This document shows, in pieces, positions 25,404 through 33,526 of a stretch of DNA of 51,588 nt (positions within the stretch are counted from its first letter, which is position 1; each line of letters opens with the position of its first letter). The DNA is taken from positions 1 through 51,588 of the forward strand of contig JACQEO010000021.1 of assembly GCA_016200545.1 (NCBI GenBank), written 5' to 3'. Under the pieces are notes generated by a model. That model was given only the letters and a program-made list of their open reading frames with translations. It made no database searches and was not told the DNA's origin. This stretch comes from Deltaproteobacteria bacterium (GTDB lineage Bacteria; Desulfobacterota; Binatia; UTPRO1). Position numbers and translations under genes: made by a program.

Positions 25404-27113
25404 TCAGCAGTGCGGCGAGTTCGCGACGATGGATTCGGCGGCATCCGTACCCGGAATCAGCGCCGCATGGCGCGAAGTATCGGGGAACGGTCGATTGGCG
25501 AGGAACACGCGTCCCGACACGCCTTGCCACCACACACATGCTGGCTCGGTGAGATGCGTCTGGATGCGGTCGAGGTACTTCGCCTTGGTGAGGAGGCCGA
25601 CCGGCGCCTCGCCCTCGAGTGCCGCCGCGACCGCCTCCGGCGCGCGCACGCGTGTCAACGTGCGCCCGGCATAGAAGGTGAACGAGTGGCCGCGTGTCTT
25701 GTAGGCGAGGATGCGGGCGTTCTCGGGGAGCGCGCGCGCGACTTCCGCCGCGGCGCGCAGGCTGCTGAACTCGTTCACGATCGGCACGCCGGTCCGATAG
25801 AACAGCATCTGCGATGCGAGCGCGGCGACCGCGATCAGGACGGGGATGGTCTGCCAGCGTTGCCGCCGCGCGAGCGCAAACCCGGCGAGCGGGAAGACCA
25901 GCAGCGTCAGTCCGGACGCCGCGCGCCAGCCGAACGCCGGGTAACGGACGGCGGTGCCGATCGCGATTGTCGCCGTGAGCGCGACAATCGCCGCCGCCCA
26001 CACCATAGTGGGGATCGCGAACGCCCGCGCGCGCACCACGGCGGGGGCGGCGAGGACGTCGCGCAGATACGTCGCGACCATGAGCGCGAGCGCCGGGAAG
26101 ATCGGCAAGAGATACGTCGCGAGCTTGGCGCGCGAGAGCGTGAAGAACACGAAGACGATGAGCAGCCATGCGAGCAGGAAGACGTCGAGGTCGTGGCCGT
26201 GACGGGCGCGCTGTACACTGCGGCGGAGCGCGCCCGGGAGAAACAAGGTCCACGGGAGGAACGTGAGCGGCAGCACCCAGAAGTAGAACCAGAACGGTTC
26301 GCTGTGACCGGTGCCGCTCGCACCCTCGAAAAAGCGATCGACGTTCTGCCGCCAGAGGAACGACCACAGATAATCGGGCGCGCGCACCGCGGCGATCAGG
26401 TACCAGCTTCCCGCGAGCGCCAGCGCGACGAGGAGGCCCGGTCCCGGACGGAGCCGGTGCAGGCGACGGTACTCCCCCGTGAGCGCGGTGAAGGCGGCGA
26501 GGACGAGCAGCGGCAGGATGATTGCGATCGGTCCTTTGATGAGCAGGCCGACTGCGGGCAGGACGTAGAGCGGCCACGTCGGCGTCTCCCGTGCGTGCTC
26601 GCCGACGGGCGCGGCATCGTCGGTCCAGAGCGCATAGGCGTAAAACAGCGTGCCACTCACCGCGAGCGCGAGCAGCATGTCCATCCGCACCGAGCGTCCG
26701 AGGACGACGAACTCGCCGGCGGTGGCGAGGATCGCGCCGGCGCCGAGCGCCGCGCGGGCGCCGATGCGGCGCCATCCGAACGCGACCGTCGCCGCGATGG
26801 TCAGCGCCGCCGAGAGCGCCGCCGGAAGCCGCGCCGCCCATTCCGTCACGCCGAACACGCGGAAGCAGCCGGCGACGATCCAGAAGAAGCCGGGCGGCTT
26901 GTCGTAGTAGTGCGCGAAGTTGAGCGTCGGGACGATCCAGTTGTGGGTGAGGAGCATCTCACGGACGGTCTCCGCATACCGTCCCTCACCGGGATCCCAG
27001 AGGTGCGCCCGTCCGAGGTCGAGCCCGAATGCAAGCCCGACGACGGCGGCGAGCGCGACGAGGCCGGCCGCTTGGCGCAGCCAGCTCCTCGCAGAAGAGG
27101 GCGCGCTCAACAC
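25404..27113 (-). CDS. GT39/ArnT-like membrane glycosyltransferase
   Basis: A 569-residue integral membrane protein with around a dozen hydrophobic helices. The first outer loop has DPGEGRYAE (Asp40 to Glu48), the catalytic Asp region of the protein mannosyltransferase/ArnT family, followed by YYDKPPGFFW. The C-terminal 120 residues form a soluble domain ending with FLANRPFPDTSRHAAL. Such enzymes transfer sugars from polyprenyl phosphate to lipid A, proteins or other acceptors on the periplasmic face. Acceptor unknown. It may share a transcription unit with DUF4912 and GH57, 44 bp downstream. Confidence 0.87.
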   Translation of the reverse strand: MLSAPSSARSWLRQAAGLVALAAVVGLAFGLDLGRAHLWDPGEGRYAETVREMLLTHNWIVPTLNFAHYYDKPPGFFWIVAGCFRVFGVTEWAARLPAALSAALTIAATVAFGWRRIGARAALGAGAILATAGEFVVLGRSVRMDMLLALAVSGTLFYAYALWTDDAAPVGEHARETPTWPLYVLPAVGLLIKGPIAIILPLLVLAAFTALTGEYRRLHRLRPGPGLLVALALAGSWYLIAAVRAPDYLWSFLWRQNVDRFFEGASGTGHSEPFWFYFWVLPLTFLPWTLFLPGALRRSVQRARHGHDLDVFLLAWLLIVFVFFTLSRAKLATYLLPIFPALALMVATYLRDVLAAPAVVRARAFAIPTMVWAAAIVALTATIAIGTAVRYPAFGWRAASGLTLLVFPLAGFALARRQRWQTIPVLIAVAALASQMLFYRTGVPIVNEFSSLRAAAEVARALPENARILAYKTRGHSFTFYAGRTLTRVRAPEAVAAALEGEAPVGLLTKAKYLDRIQTHLTEPACVWWQGVSGRVFLANRPFPDTSRHAALIPGTDAAESIVANSPHC

Positions 27114-27176
27114 GGGCGCGGGTCTAGCACGAGGTCTCCGATCCGTCCAACGACAGGCCGAAGCGGGCAGTGTCCT

Positions 27177-28805
27177 TCAGGACACTACCCCGAGGCGGTG
27201 TACGAGCCAGCGCCTGGCCGTCGCCGCGGGATCGCGATCCTCGTCGGTCGTGAGCGACAGGCGCGGCTCGTCGCCCTCGGTGAGCGGCTCGAAGCGGCGT
27301 CCCTGCTCGTCGGCGATCGCGGGGGTCGCGTCCGACGGCTCATCGTCGCGTGCGGCGCGCGCGCGCAGGCGTGCGTGCATGGTGTCGATCTCGGCACGAC
27401 ACACGATCCAGAAGAGCGGGACGCCGGCGTACGCGGCGAGGGTGCGGACGCGATCGCGGTCGTCGCGACGTTGGAAGGTCGCGTCGAGGATGACGCCGCG
27501 ACCGCTCGCCAACGCCGGCGCGGCGTCGGCGACGAGCGCGGCGTAGACGGCGGCGGAATGAGCGGGGGCATAGAGGCGCGCCGCGGCGTCGTCGGTAGCG
27601 GGCCGCGCGAGCGGCGCCATTCCCGCCAGGCGTTTGCGGAGGACGTCGGAGCGCAGCACCGGGAGGCCGGTGGCATTCGCGAGCGCCGCCGCCACGGTCG
27701 ACTTGCCGCTCCCACTCCGGCCCATGATGACGAGCAGAAACGGCCCCTGCGCCCTCCAGGCGCAGCGCGCGGCGAGCGCGAGGTAGCGCCGCACGTCGTC
27801 GCGTTGCTGCGCGCACTGTGCGGCGTCGACCTCCGGCTCGGCGGCGGTGAGTGCCGCGACCATGGCGCGTACCTCGGCTCGATAGGCGCGGAAGAAGGGG
27901 AGGACGGCGCGCAGGTCGTCGTCGCCGCTCGCGTGCACGTACGCCGAGATCAAGGCGTCAGCGAGCGGCTGCGCGTCGAGGAACTCGAGCTCCGAGGCGA
28001 GGAACGCGATCTCGGAAGCGACGTCGCAAGTCCGCAACCGCAGACTGAACTCGACGCAATCGATGATCGGCAACGTCTCGGTACAGCAGATGTGATCGGG
28101 CCTGAGATCTCCGTGTCCGTCGCGCACCCGGCCGGCGACGCAGCGGCGACGCAAAGTCTCGGCGACCCGCGCAAGCGCGCTCTCGGTGAGCAGGCGGAGG
28201 TCGTCGAGCGCCGCGACCCCGCCGTCCGGCGGTGCGTCGCCGGCGCGCTCGCCAACCGGTAGCGGGCCGTCCGCTCGCCCGGCGTTCGTCGCGAGGCCGG
28301 TGAAGGTCTCGCGGAGCGTCCGCGCGATCTCCTCGGGCGCCGCCGACTCCGTCGACGCCGGCTCGGTGTCGGGGTGGGCGTGGAACGCCGCCATTTTCAC
28401 GGCGATGCGTTCCATGAGGGCGTCGTCCGCCTCGCCGCGCTCGACGAGCGCGCGCAGCAGCCGTGCTTGCGGCAGGCGCCGCATGTGCACCGCGTACTCG
28501 ACGGGCTCGCCGCGGCCGCCGATCCGGTGCCCGTCGGCGCCGCGCACGATCGGCACGACGCCGCGGTAGACCTCGGGCGCGAGCCGGCGGTTCAGCCGCA
28601 CCTCCTCGTCGCAAAAATGGCGGCGGCGCTCGAGCGTCGTAAAATCGAGAAACGAGAAGCGCACCGGCTTCTTCACCTTGAATACGTCGTCACCGGCGAG
28701 AAAGACGCACGAGATGTGCGTCTGCACCACCTCCACCGTCGACGGGACGTGCGGATACGCGCGCGGGTCGCGTAGGTCGTCGAGGAGCTCGGGATCGATG
28801 GTCAT
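27177..28805 (-). CDS. Bifunctional aminoglycoside phosphotransferase-like / AAA ATP-binding protein
   Basis: A 542-residue fusion. Residues about 20-330 form a kinase-like fold with DDVFKVKKPVRFSFLDFTTLERR (ATP-binding Lys) and DGHGDLRPDHI (HGDL at 231-234) then IIDCVEF, the catalytic and metal loops. Residues about 355-540 are a P-loop kinase domain with Walker A GRSGSGKST (362-370) and VILDATFQRRDDRDR. The fused architecture is known in many bacteria, but the substrate has not been established. True aminoglycoside resistance is unlikely to be the main function. Confidence 0.88.
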   Translation of the reverse strand: MTIDPELLDDLRDPRAYPHVPSTVEVVQTHISCVFLAGDDVFKVKKPVRFSFLDFTTLERRRHFCDEEVRLNRRLAPEVYRGVVPIVRGADGHRIGGRGEPVEYAVHMRRLPQARLLRALVERGEADDALMERIAVKMAAFHAHPDTEPASTESAAPEEIARTLRETFTGLATNAGRADGPLPVGERAGDAPPDGGVAALDDLRLLTESALARVAETLRRRCVAGRVRDGHGDLRPDHICCTETLPIIDCVEFSLRLRTCDVASEIAFLASELEFLDAQPLADALISAYVHASGDDDLRAVLPFFRAYRAEVRAMVAALTAAEPEVDAAQCAQQRDDVRRYLALAARCAWRAQGPFLLVIMGRSGSGKSTVAAALANATGLPVLRSDVLRKRLAGMAPLARPATDDAAARLYAPAHSAAVYAALVADAAPALASGRGVILDATFQRRDDRDRVRTLAAYAGVPLFWIVCRAEIDTMHARLRARAARDDEPSDATPAIADEQGRRFEPLTEGDEPRLSLTTDEDRDPAATARRWLVHRLGVVS

Positions 28806-28950
28806 CGGGGAGAGCCGAATCGAGCGCTAGTGGCGCGCCCGCGTCGTGTACCGTCCATAGGGAATTTTTCTTCCTCGTCTAGGGATTGCGCGCAATGTCC
28901 TCACCAGACCGAGCGGTTGTAGGATCAAAGCTCCCGAGGAGGAGGGTATC

Positions 28951-29217
28951 ATGACGTCGAATCTCGGAACGCGTGCCGCGCGCGATCTCGAACGCGAGTT
29001 GGCGCGTGCCTACGATGGAGAGGTGCCGCCTCCGTACTATTGGCAGCTGCCCGCGGCGCCGCCGCGGCCACACGGACGGCGTCATCCCGGTGAGATGCCG
29101 ACCGCGCTGCCGTACTCGGTCTTGCCGGCGCAACTCGGCCGGGCGCGTGCCGTCTCGCTCGAAGAGATCGAGGAGCTGGTCGAGCGCCGCGCCCGTCGCG
29201 AAGAGCTCGCCGGCTGA
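28951..29217 (+). CDS. Small hypothetical protein
   Basis: An 88-residue protein of unknown function: Arg/Glu-rich helix at the start, a proline-rich centre (PPPYYWQLPAAPPRPHGRR), and a charged helix at the end (SLEEIEELVERRARREEL). The purine-rich GAGGAGGAGGGTATC before the ATG is a very strong ribosome site. It is flanked by minus-strand genes and has its own 145-bp upstream region. No family is recognised. Confidence 0.65.
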   Translation: MTSNLGTRAARDLERELARAYDGEVPPPYYWQLPAAPPRPHGRRHPGEMPTALPYSVLPAQLGRARAVSLEEIEELVERRARREELAG

Positions 29218-29220
29218 GCC

Positions 29221-30090
29221 CTAGAAAAGCGGATCGCCCTCCCATTCCGCGAGCGCGCGCAGTCCCGCCGTCAGGCGACGCGTCACCGGACCGGGACGGC
29301 CACTCGCGATCGCGCGCCCGTCGAGCGTGACGACCGGCACCAGCTCGGCGCCGGTGCCGCTCAGGAAGCACTCGTCGGCGGTGAAGAGGTCGTAGCGTCC
29401 GATGCGCTCCTCGCGCCAGTCGAGACCCTCGGCGCCGGCGAGCTCGCGCACGACCGCGCGCGTGATGCCGTCGAGCGCCCCCTCCGTCGCCGGCGGCGTC
29501 CGTATGACTCCGTCGCGCACCGCGAAGACGTTGTCGGCGGTGCATTCGGCGACGAAGCCCTCGGCGTTCAGCATCAGCGCCTCGGCGGCGCCGGCCGCAT
29601 GCGCCTCGAGCCGCGCCAGGACGTTCTTCAAATAGTTGAGCGACTTGATGCGTGGATCGACGCTCGCCGTCGGTACCTGGCGTGTCGCCGCGGTGATCAC
29701 GCGTATCCCCGCATCGTACAGCGCCGGCGGGTACACGGCGATGTCGGCGACGATGATGATCACGCGCGGGTGCGTGCACGTCGTCGGGTCGAGGCCGAGG
29801 GGACCGTCGCCGCGCGTCACGACGAGGCGGATGTAGCCGTCCTCTTGACGGTTGGCGCGCACGGTGTCGCGGACCGCGTCGGCGAGCGCTGCCTGATCGA
29901 GCGGCAGCACGAGGCCGATCGCCTGCGCCGACGCCGCGAGACGGGCGAGGTGCGCGTCGAGACGAAAGACGCGGCGGTGATAGATTCGCAGGCCCTCGAA
30001 CACCCCGTCGCCGTAGAGCAGGCCGTGGTCGAAGACCGAGATGCGCGCCTCCTCGCGCGGATAGAGGCGTCCGTCGATGTAGACTTTCAT
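29221..30090 (-). CDS. Branched-chain / D-amino-acid aminotransferase (class IV)
   Basis: A 289-residue fold-type IV PLP aminotransferase. It begins YIDGRLYPREEARISVFDHGLLYGDGVFEGLR, the class IV signature. The PLP Lys is Lys149 in PRIKSLNYLKNVLA, and the second cofactor signature is LMLNAEGFVAECTADNVFAVRDG. It most resembles IlvE, which makes Leu, Ile and Val from their 2-oxo acids, though D-amino acid transaminases share these motifs. The ATG overlaps the TGA of the upstream TrmB-type regulator (ATGA), with GAAAGGAAG before it, so the two are cotranscribed. Confidence 0.88.
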   Translation of the reverse strand: MKVYIDGRLYPREEARISVFDHGLLYGDGVFEGLRIYHRRVFRLDAHLARLAASAQAIGLVLPLDQAALADAVRDTVRANRQEDGYIRLVVTRGDGPLGLDPTTCTHPRVIIIVADIAVYPPALYDAGIRVITAATRQVPTASVDPRIKSLNYLKNVLARLEAHAAGAAEALMLNAEGFVAECTADNVFAVRDGVIRTPPATEGALDGITRAVVRELAGAEGLDWREERIGRYDLFTADECFLSGTGAELVPVVTLDGRAIASGRPGPVTRRLTAGLRALAEWEGDPLF

Positions 30091-30974
30091 CGAGGCTTCC
30101 TTTCGGGGCGTGATATGCGCCGCCGCGCGAGCTTCCGTCTCGCCCGGCGGGGGTCGACACCGTCCGCGGCTGGCAGCACGCGATCCGCGAAGACATCGCG
30201 CCAGCGCGCGAAGTTGGGGCCGTAGGTGCGGACGAGGAGGTCGTGGAAGCGGCCGACGATCTTCTGCACATAGATGTCGTGCTTCAGGTAGTCCTCGACC
30301 GCGGCGACGAAGCCGTGGTTGCTGCTCCAGGCGCCGGACGCGTTGCCGCCGTCGGCGACCAGGCCGAGCAGTGCGACGCGCGAGTCCACGCACAGCGTGA
30401 GGCCGCGACCGCCCTTCTCGGCGGCGATCGTATCTTTGATCGGATGCGGGTAGACGGCGTCGGCCTCGATCGCGAGCGCGCCGTAGTCGATCACCGCGAT
30501 GCGCACGCCGCGGCGATGGGCGGCGGCGATCGGCCCGGCGAGGGCGCCGAGCTCCTCGTCCCACGCGGAGAGGAGCACGGTGCGCTCGGCGCGGGCGAGC
30601 AGGTGGATGGCGCGCTCGAGAAGCTCCGCGCGCGCGTGGACGTTCCAGACGTAGCCGACCTGATCGTCGTCGCCGAGCGCGTGGAGGTCCTGCTTCAGGC
30701 CGTCGAGCGCACGCGTCATCCGCCGCGTATAGCGTTCGACGAACTCGTCGGAATCGGCGGGGATGTAGCGCGTGGCGCGTCCACCATCGGTGACGAAGAC
30801 CAGCTCCTTTTCCCGCAGGCGCGCCAGCACCTCGTACACCTTCGAGCTCGGCACGCCGGAGGCGCGTGCGAGCTCGTAGCCGCTCGCCGGATGCCGCTTC
30901 ACGAGCGCCAGGTAGAGCTTGGCCTCGTTCTCACCGAACCCGATCTCCCGCAGTCGTTGCAGCAAGCCTTGCAC
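30087..30974 (-). CDS. TrmB-family transcriptional regulator
   Basis: A 295-residue regulator. Residues 1-80 form the TrmB winged helix: LREIGFGENEAKLYLALVKRHPASGYELARASGVPSSKVYEVLARLREKELV. Residues about 105-265 form a phospholipase D-like/TrmB C-terminal effector domain (LLERAIHLLARAERTVLLSAWDEEL, VRIAVIDYG). TrmB proteins usually sense sugars; here coupling to an aminotransferase suggests an amino acid or oxo acid ligand, which is inference. The start is GTG, with no Shine-Dalgarno sequence; a perfect 20-bp palindrome lies five bases upstream, strongly suggesting autoregulation. Confidence 0.87.
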   Translation of the reverse strand: MQGLLQRLREIGFGENEAKLYLALVKRHPASGYELARASGVPSSKVYEVLARLREKELVFVTDGGRATRYIPADSDEFVERYTRRMTRALDGLKQDLHALGDDDQVGYVWNVHARAELLERAIHLLARAERTVLLSAWDEELGALAGPIAAAHRRGVRIAVIDYGALAIEADAVYPHPIKDTIAAEKGGRGLTLCVDSRVALLGLVADGGNASGAWSSNHGFVAAVEDYLKHDIYVQKIVGRFHDLLVRTYGPNFARWRDVFADRVLPAADGVDPRRARRKLARRRISRPERKPR

Positions 30975-30979
30975 AGTAG

Positions 30980-30999
30980 TTCACTACCTAGGTAGTGAA
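30980..30999. promoter_or_regulatory. 20-bp perfect palindrome, probable operator
   Basis: TTCACTACCTAGGTAGTGAA is exactly self-complementary. It sits five bases before the GTG start of the TrmB-type gene and about 60 bases before the divergent MBL-fold gene. Its position would block transcription or translation starts, so the TrmB-type protein is the natural binder. A related half-site (TTCACTTCAC) is at 31021-31030. Confidence 0.8.
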
Positions 31000-31060
31000 T
31001 AGCGGTCAATCCCCGAGTTGTTCACTTCACGCAAGGTTGCTACGATTTTCGAGGGAACAG

Positions 31061-32026
31061 ATGGCGGAGCGACCGGCACACCACACGCGCAGCGGCTTTC
31101 GCAATGCCGTGCCGCTGCCGCGCGCCGGGCTCGACGTCACCGTGCCGTTCTTTCTGCGGCGTACTGCCGGGTTCTTTCGTAGCCGCCCCGGTGTGCCGTC
31201 GGCGGTGGCGAACGACGGCGCCTTCCTGCGCGACAACGCGCGCCACAGCTCGCCGACCGTGACCTGGATCGGGCACGCGACGGTGCTGGTGCAGATGGAC
31301 CACGTGAGCTTCCTCACCGACCCGACGTGGTCGAGCACGGCGAGCCCGCTCGCGCTCCTCGGGCCGCGCCGCTTCGCGTCCCCGGGGCTCGCGCTCGCGG
31401 CGTTGCCGCCGATCGACTTCGTCCTGGTCTCGCACAATCACTACGATCACCTCGACCTCGCGACCCTGCGCCGGCTGGCGGCGGGCGACCGGACGCGCTT
31501 CCTCGTGCCGCTGCGCGTCGGCGCCCTCTTGCGGAGCGCGGGTATCCATGCGGTCGAGGAGCTCGACTGGTGGGACGTCCGCCGCATCGGTGAGGTCGAC
31601 GTGCACTTCGTTCCGAGTCAGCACTGGAGCGGGCGCGGTGTCACCGATCAGAGCGCGACGCTCTGGGGCGGGTGGGTCGTCGTCGGTCCGACGCGCCGCT
31701 TTTACTTCGCAGGCGACACCGGCTACTTCGCGGGCTTCGGCGAGATCGGGCGGCGCCTCGGGCCGTTCGGGATCGCGGCGCTGCCGATCGGGGCCTACGA
31801 GCCGCAGGCGATGATGCGCCCCGTCCACCTCGATCCCGAGGAGGCGCTGCAAGCGGGGCTCGACGTCGGCGCCGCGGTCATGCTCGGCGTTCACTACGGG
31901 ACGTTCGATCTGACCGACGAGCCGCTCGACGAGCCGCCACGCCGGTTTCAGGAGGAGGCGCGCCGTCGCGGTCTCACCGCCGAGAGAGTCTGGACGCCGC
32001 CGCTCGGCGAGACGCGGCCATGGTGA
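31061..32026 (+). CDS. Metallo-beta-lactamase-fold hydrolase (NAPE-PLD/UlaG-like)
   Basis: A 321-residue MBL-fold enzyme. The metal motif HxHxDH is SHNHYDHLD (His125, His127, Asp129, His130), preceded by VTWIGHATVLVQMDHVSFLTDPTWS and followed by VPSQHWSGRG and FAGDTGYF. This pattern fits the N-acyl-phosphatidylethanolamine phospholipase D-like group, which also includes UlaG-type lactonases. The substrate is unknown. An ATG with GAGGGAACAG upstream decides the start. It is divergent from the TrmB-type gene and may share its operator. Confidence 0.88.
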   Translation: MAERPAHHTRSGFRNAVPLPRAGLDVTVPFFLRRTAGFFRSRPGVPSAVANDGAFLRDNARHSSPTVTWIGHATVLVQMDHVSFLTDPTWSSTASPLALLGPRRFASPGLALAALPPIDFVLVSHNHYDHLDLATLRRLAAGDRTRFLVPLRVGALLRSAGIHAVEELDWWDVRRIGEVDVHFVPSQHWSGRGVTDQSATLWGGWVVVGPTRRFYFAGDTGYFAGFGEIGRRLGPFGIAALPIGAYEPQAMMRPVHLDPEEALQAGLDVGAAVMLGVHYGTFDLTDEPLDEPPRRFQEEARRRGLTAERVWTPPLGETRPW

Positions 32027-32082
32027 AGCTCGGGGGATTCGGTAGGCTAGATCCGCAGCTGTGATTCGAGAAGGCCGGCAGC

Positions 32083-32253
32083 CTACAGAGCCGAGCCGCC
32101 GCCCGGGAGACGCACGCGGAGGAAATGCGTGCGCTCGTGCATCGGCTTCGCGAGGAGCCGCCGAATCTGATCGCTGAGGGCTCGCTCGCTCTCACGCCGC
32201 AGGGCGGCGAGTCGCCGCCGGCGGCTCAGATCAGTCGGTCTTTGCCTTCTCAC
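32083..32253 (-). CDS. 56-residue protein coupled to a nucleotidyltransferase
   Basis: A 56-residue basic protein: VRRQRPTDLSRRRRLAALRR, then ESERALSDQIRRLLAKP, then MHERTHFLRVRLPGGGSAL. The ERTxFLRxRxP...GSAL ending is one I recognise from small proteins found beside nucleotidyltransferase genes. The GTG start lies inside the upstream gene (23-base overlap) with GGAGG nine bases before it. Together the pair resembles a minimal nucleotidyltransferase module of toxin-antitoxin or unknown function. Confidence 0.6.
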   Translation of the reverse strand: MRRQRPTDLSRRRRLAALRRESERALSDQIRRLLAKPMHERTHFLRVRLPGGGSAL

Positions 32254-32698
32254 GGAGCGTGGCCTCCAGGATTCCGAGCACCGCCCGGTCGCGCGGGCGA
32301 TTCGTCGCTCGCTTGCTCCGAACGATGTCCTGCAAGTCGGCGACGAGGAGTGCGACACTGCCGAACTTGACGGGCGTCGCTCGAGAACGCAAGGACTCGA
32401 ACGAGCGTATCCCGTGTAGGATCGGCATGAAGTCGAGTTGAAGTCCCGCGTCGTCATTGACCAGCCGGAAGAGACTCGAGGCAGGATAAAACGGCCGCAA
32501 GATCACCGCCCCGAGATCCTTTGCCACTCGCTTGAGCTTCCGGATGGTCCCAGGCGTCTCCCGAAACATGAAGTCGAAATCTAGAGTTGTGACGGGCGCT
32601 CCTTGGAGTGCTGCCGCCGCGTTGCCGACGAGCACGGCATCGAGTCGATGTCGGTGCACGACCCTCGCGATGCGGACGAGGAGAGGCCGAGAATTCAT
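32231..32698 (-). CDS. Nucleotidyltransferase-like protein
   Basis: A 155-residue protein with a reduced nucleotidyltransferase fold. VLVGNAAAALQGAPVTTLDFDFMF gives the G-x-A and paired Asp of the active site (LDFD), and LQLDFM provides the third Asp. The C-terminus VRSKRATNRPRDRAVLGILE matches a group of stand-alone nucleotidyltransferases found in mobile or defence-like contexts, related loosely to AbiEii and MNT proteins. The start (MNSRPLL) lacks a clear ribosome site. Composition is less GC-rich than neighbours. It overlaps the 56-residue partner. Confidence 0.7.
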   Translation of the reverse strand: MNSRPLLVRIARVVHRHRLDAVLVGNAAAALQGAPVTTLDFDFMFRETPGTIRKLKRVAKDLGAVILRPFYPASSLFRLVNDDAGLQLDFMPILHGIRSFESLRSRATPVKFGSVALLVADLQDIVRSKRATNRPRDRAVLGILEATLREKAKTD

Positions 32699-32773
32699 GG
32701 GCGCTTTGGTACGGTGAGGTTGCGCTCGGGTCAAGGACGCGCCCACGACCTCGCCGAGAGTGAGGATCGTCGC

Positions 32774-33526
32774 TCAACGCGCCTCGGCGAGGCGGTTCGC
32801 GACCTCGCCGAGGCGTGTGACGACCAGCGCGTCCGGCGCCTCGGCGGCGAGTTCGGCGCCGCCGACGAGGACGACGCGCACGCCGGCGGCGTGCGCGCCC
32901 TGTAAGTCCTCGCGCACCGTATCGCCGACGTGAACGAGAGCGCCGGGCTCGAGCACCAGGTCGGCGAGCGCACGGTGGAAGATCGCCGGATCGGGCTTGG
33001 CGGTGCCCGCTTCGCTGGAGATCGTGACGTGATCGACGAGCGGGGCGAGGTCGAGCGCCGCGAGCACGCTGCGGATGCGCGCGTCGAAGTTCGAAACGAC
33101 GAGGATCGTGAGCGCGCGCGCACGCAGCGTGGCGAGAAGCGCGTGCGCGTCGGAATCGACGCGCCAGGCGGCGGGGCTCGCGAAGAACGCGAAGAGGTCG
33201 GCGAAGAAGGCGTCGAAATCCGCGAAGCGTGCGCTCGCGAACACGCGCGCGACGAGGTCGCGCCACCACGCTTTCTCGCGCGCGCGCAGCTCGTCCGCCG
33301 GAGCTCCGGGAAACGCCAGCGGAGGCGCGGCGGCGAACGCCGCCCGAAAGCGTGCGTGCAGCGCCACGGCGTCGACATCGACGCCGTGGCGCGCGGCGAC
33401 CGTCGCGTACAGCTCGCCGACCGGGCGTGCGGTGTGGAAGAGCGTTCCCGCGGCGTCGAACGAGACCGCGCGCACCGGCGCGGTGACCCCCGGCGCTGCA
33501 CTCGACGGCGGCGGCCTGGTGCTCAC
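32774..33526 (-). CDS. HAD-superfamily hydrolase
   Basis: A 250-residue HAD subfamily IA protein. Motif I is FDAAGTLF (the nucleophile Asp, but Ala rather than Asp two residues on), motif II LVVSNFD, motif III Lys in AGTAKPDPAIF and motif IV VHVGDTVREDLQGAHAAG. The Ala in motif I argues against a classic phosphatase and toward a dehalogenase-like or altered activity. The start is GTG overlapping the TGA of the upstream glyoxalase gene (GTGA), so the pair is coupled. Confidence 0.85.
   Translation of the reverse strand: MSTRPPPSSAAPGVTAPVRAVSFDAAGTLFHTARPVGELYATVAARHGVDVDAVALHARFRAAFAAAPPLAFPGAPADELRAREKAWWRDLVARVFASARFADFDAFFADLFAFFASPAAWRVDSDAHALLATLRARALTILVVSNFDARIRSVLAALDLAPLVDHVTISSEAGTAKPDPAIFHRALADLVLEPGALVHVGDTVREDLQGAHAAGVRVVLVGGAELAAEAPDALVVTRLGEVANRLAEAR

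Noticed and set aside
25410..28262. A plus-strand open frame of about 950 codons
   Set aside because: It runs antisense to two well-supported genes (GT39 enzyme and kinase/ATPase fusion) and shows only low-complexity Arg/Glu-rich sequence.
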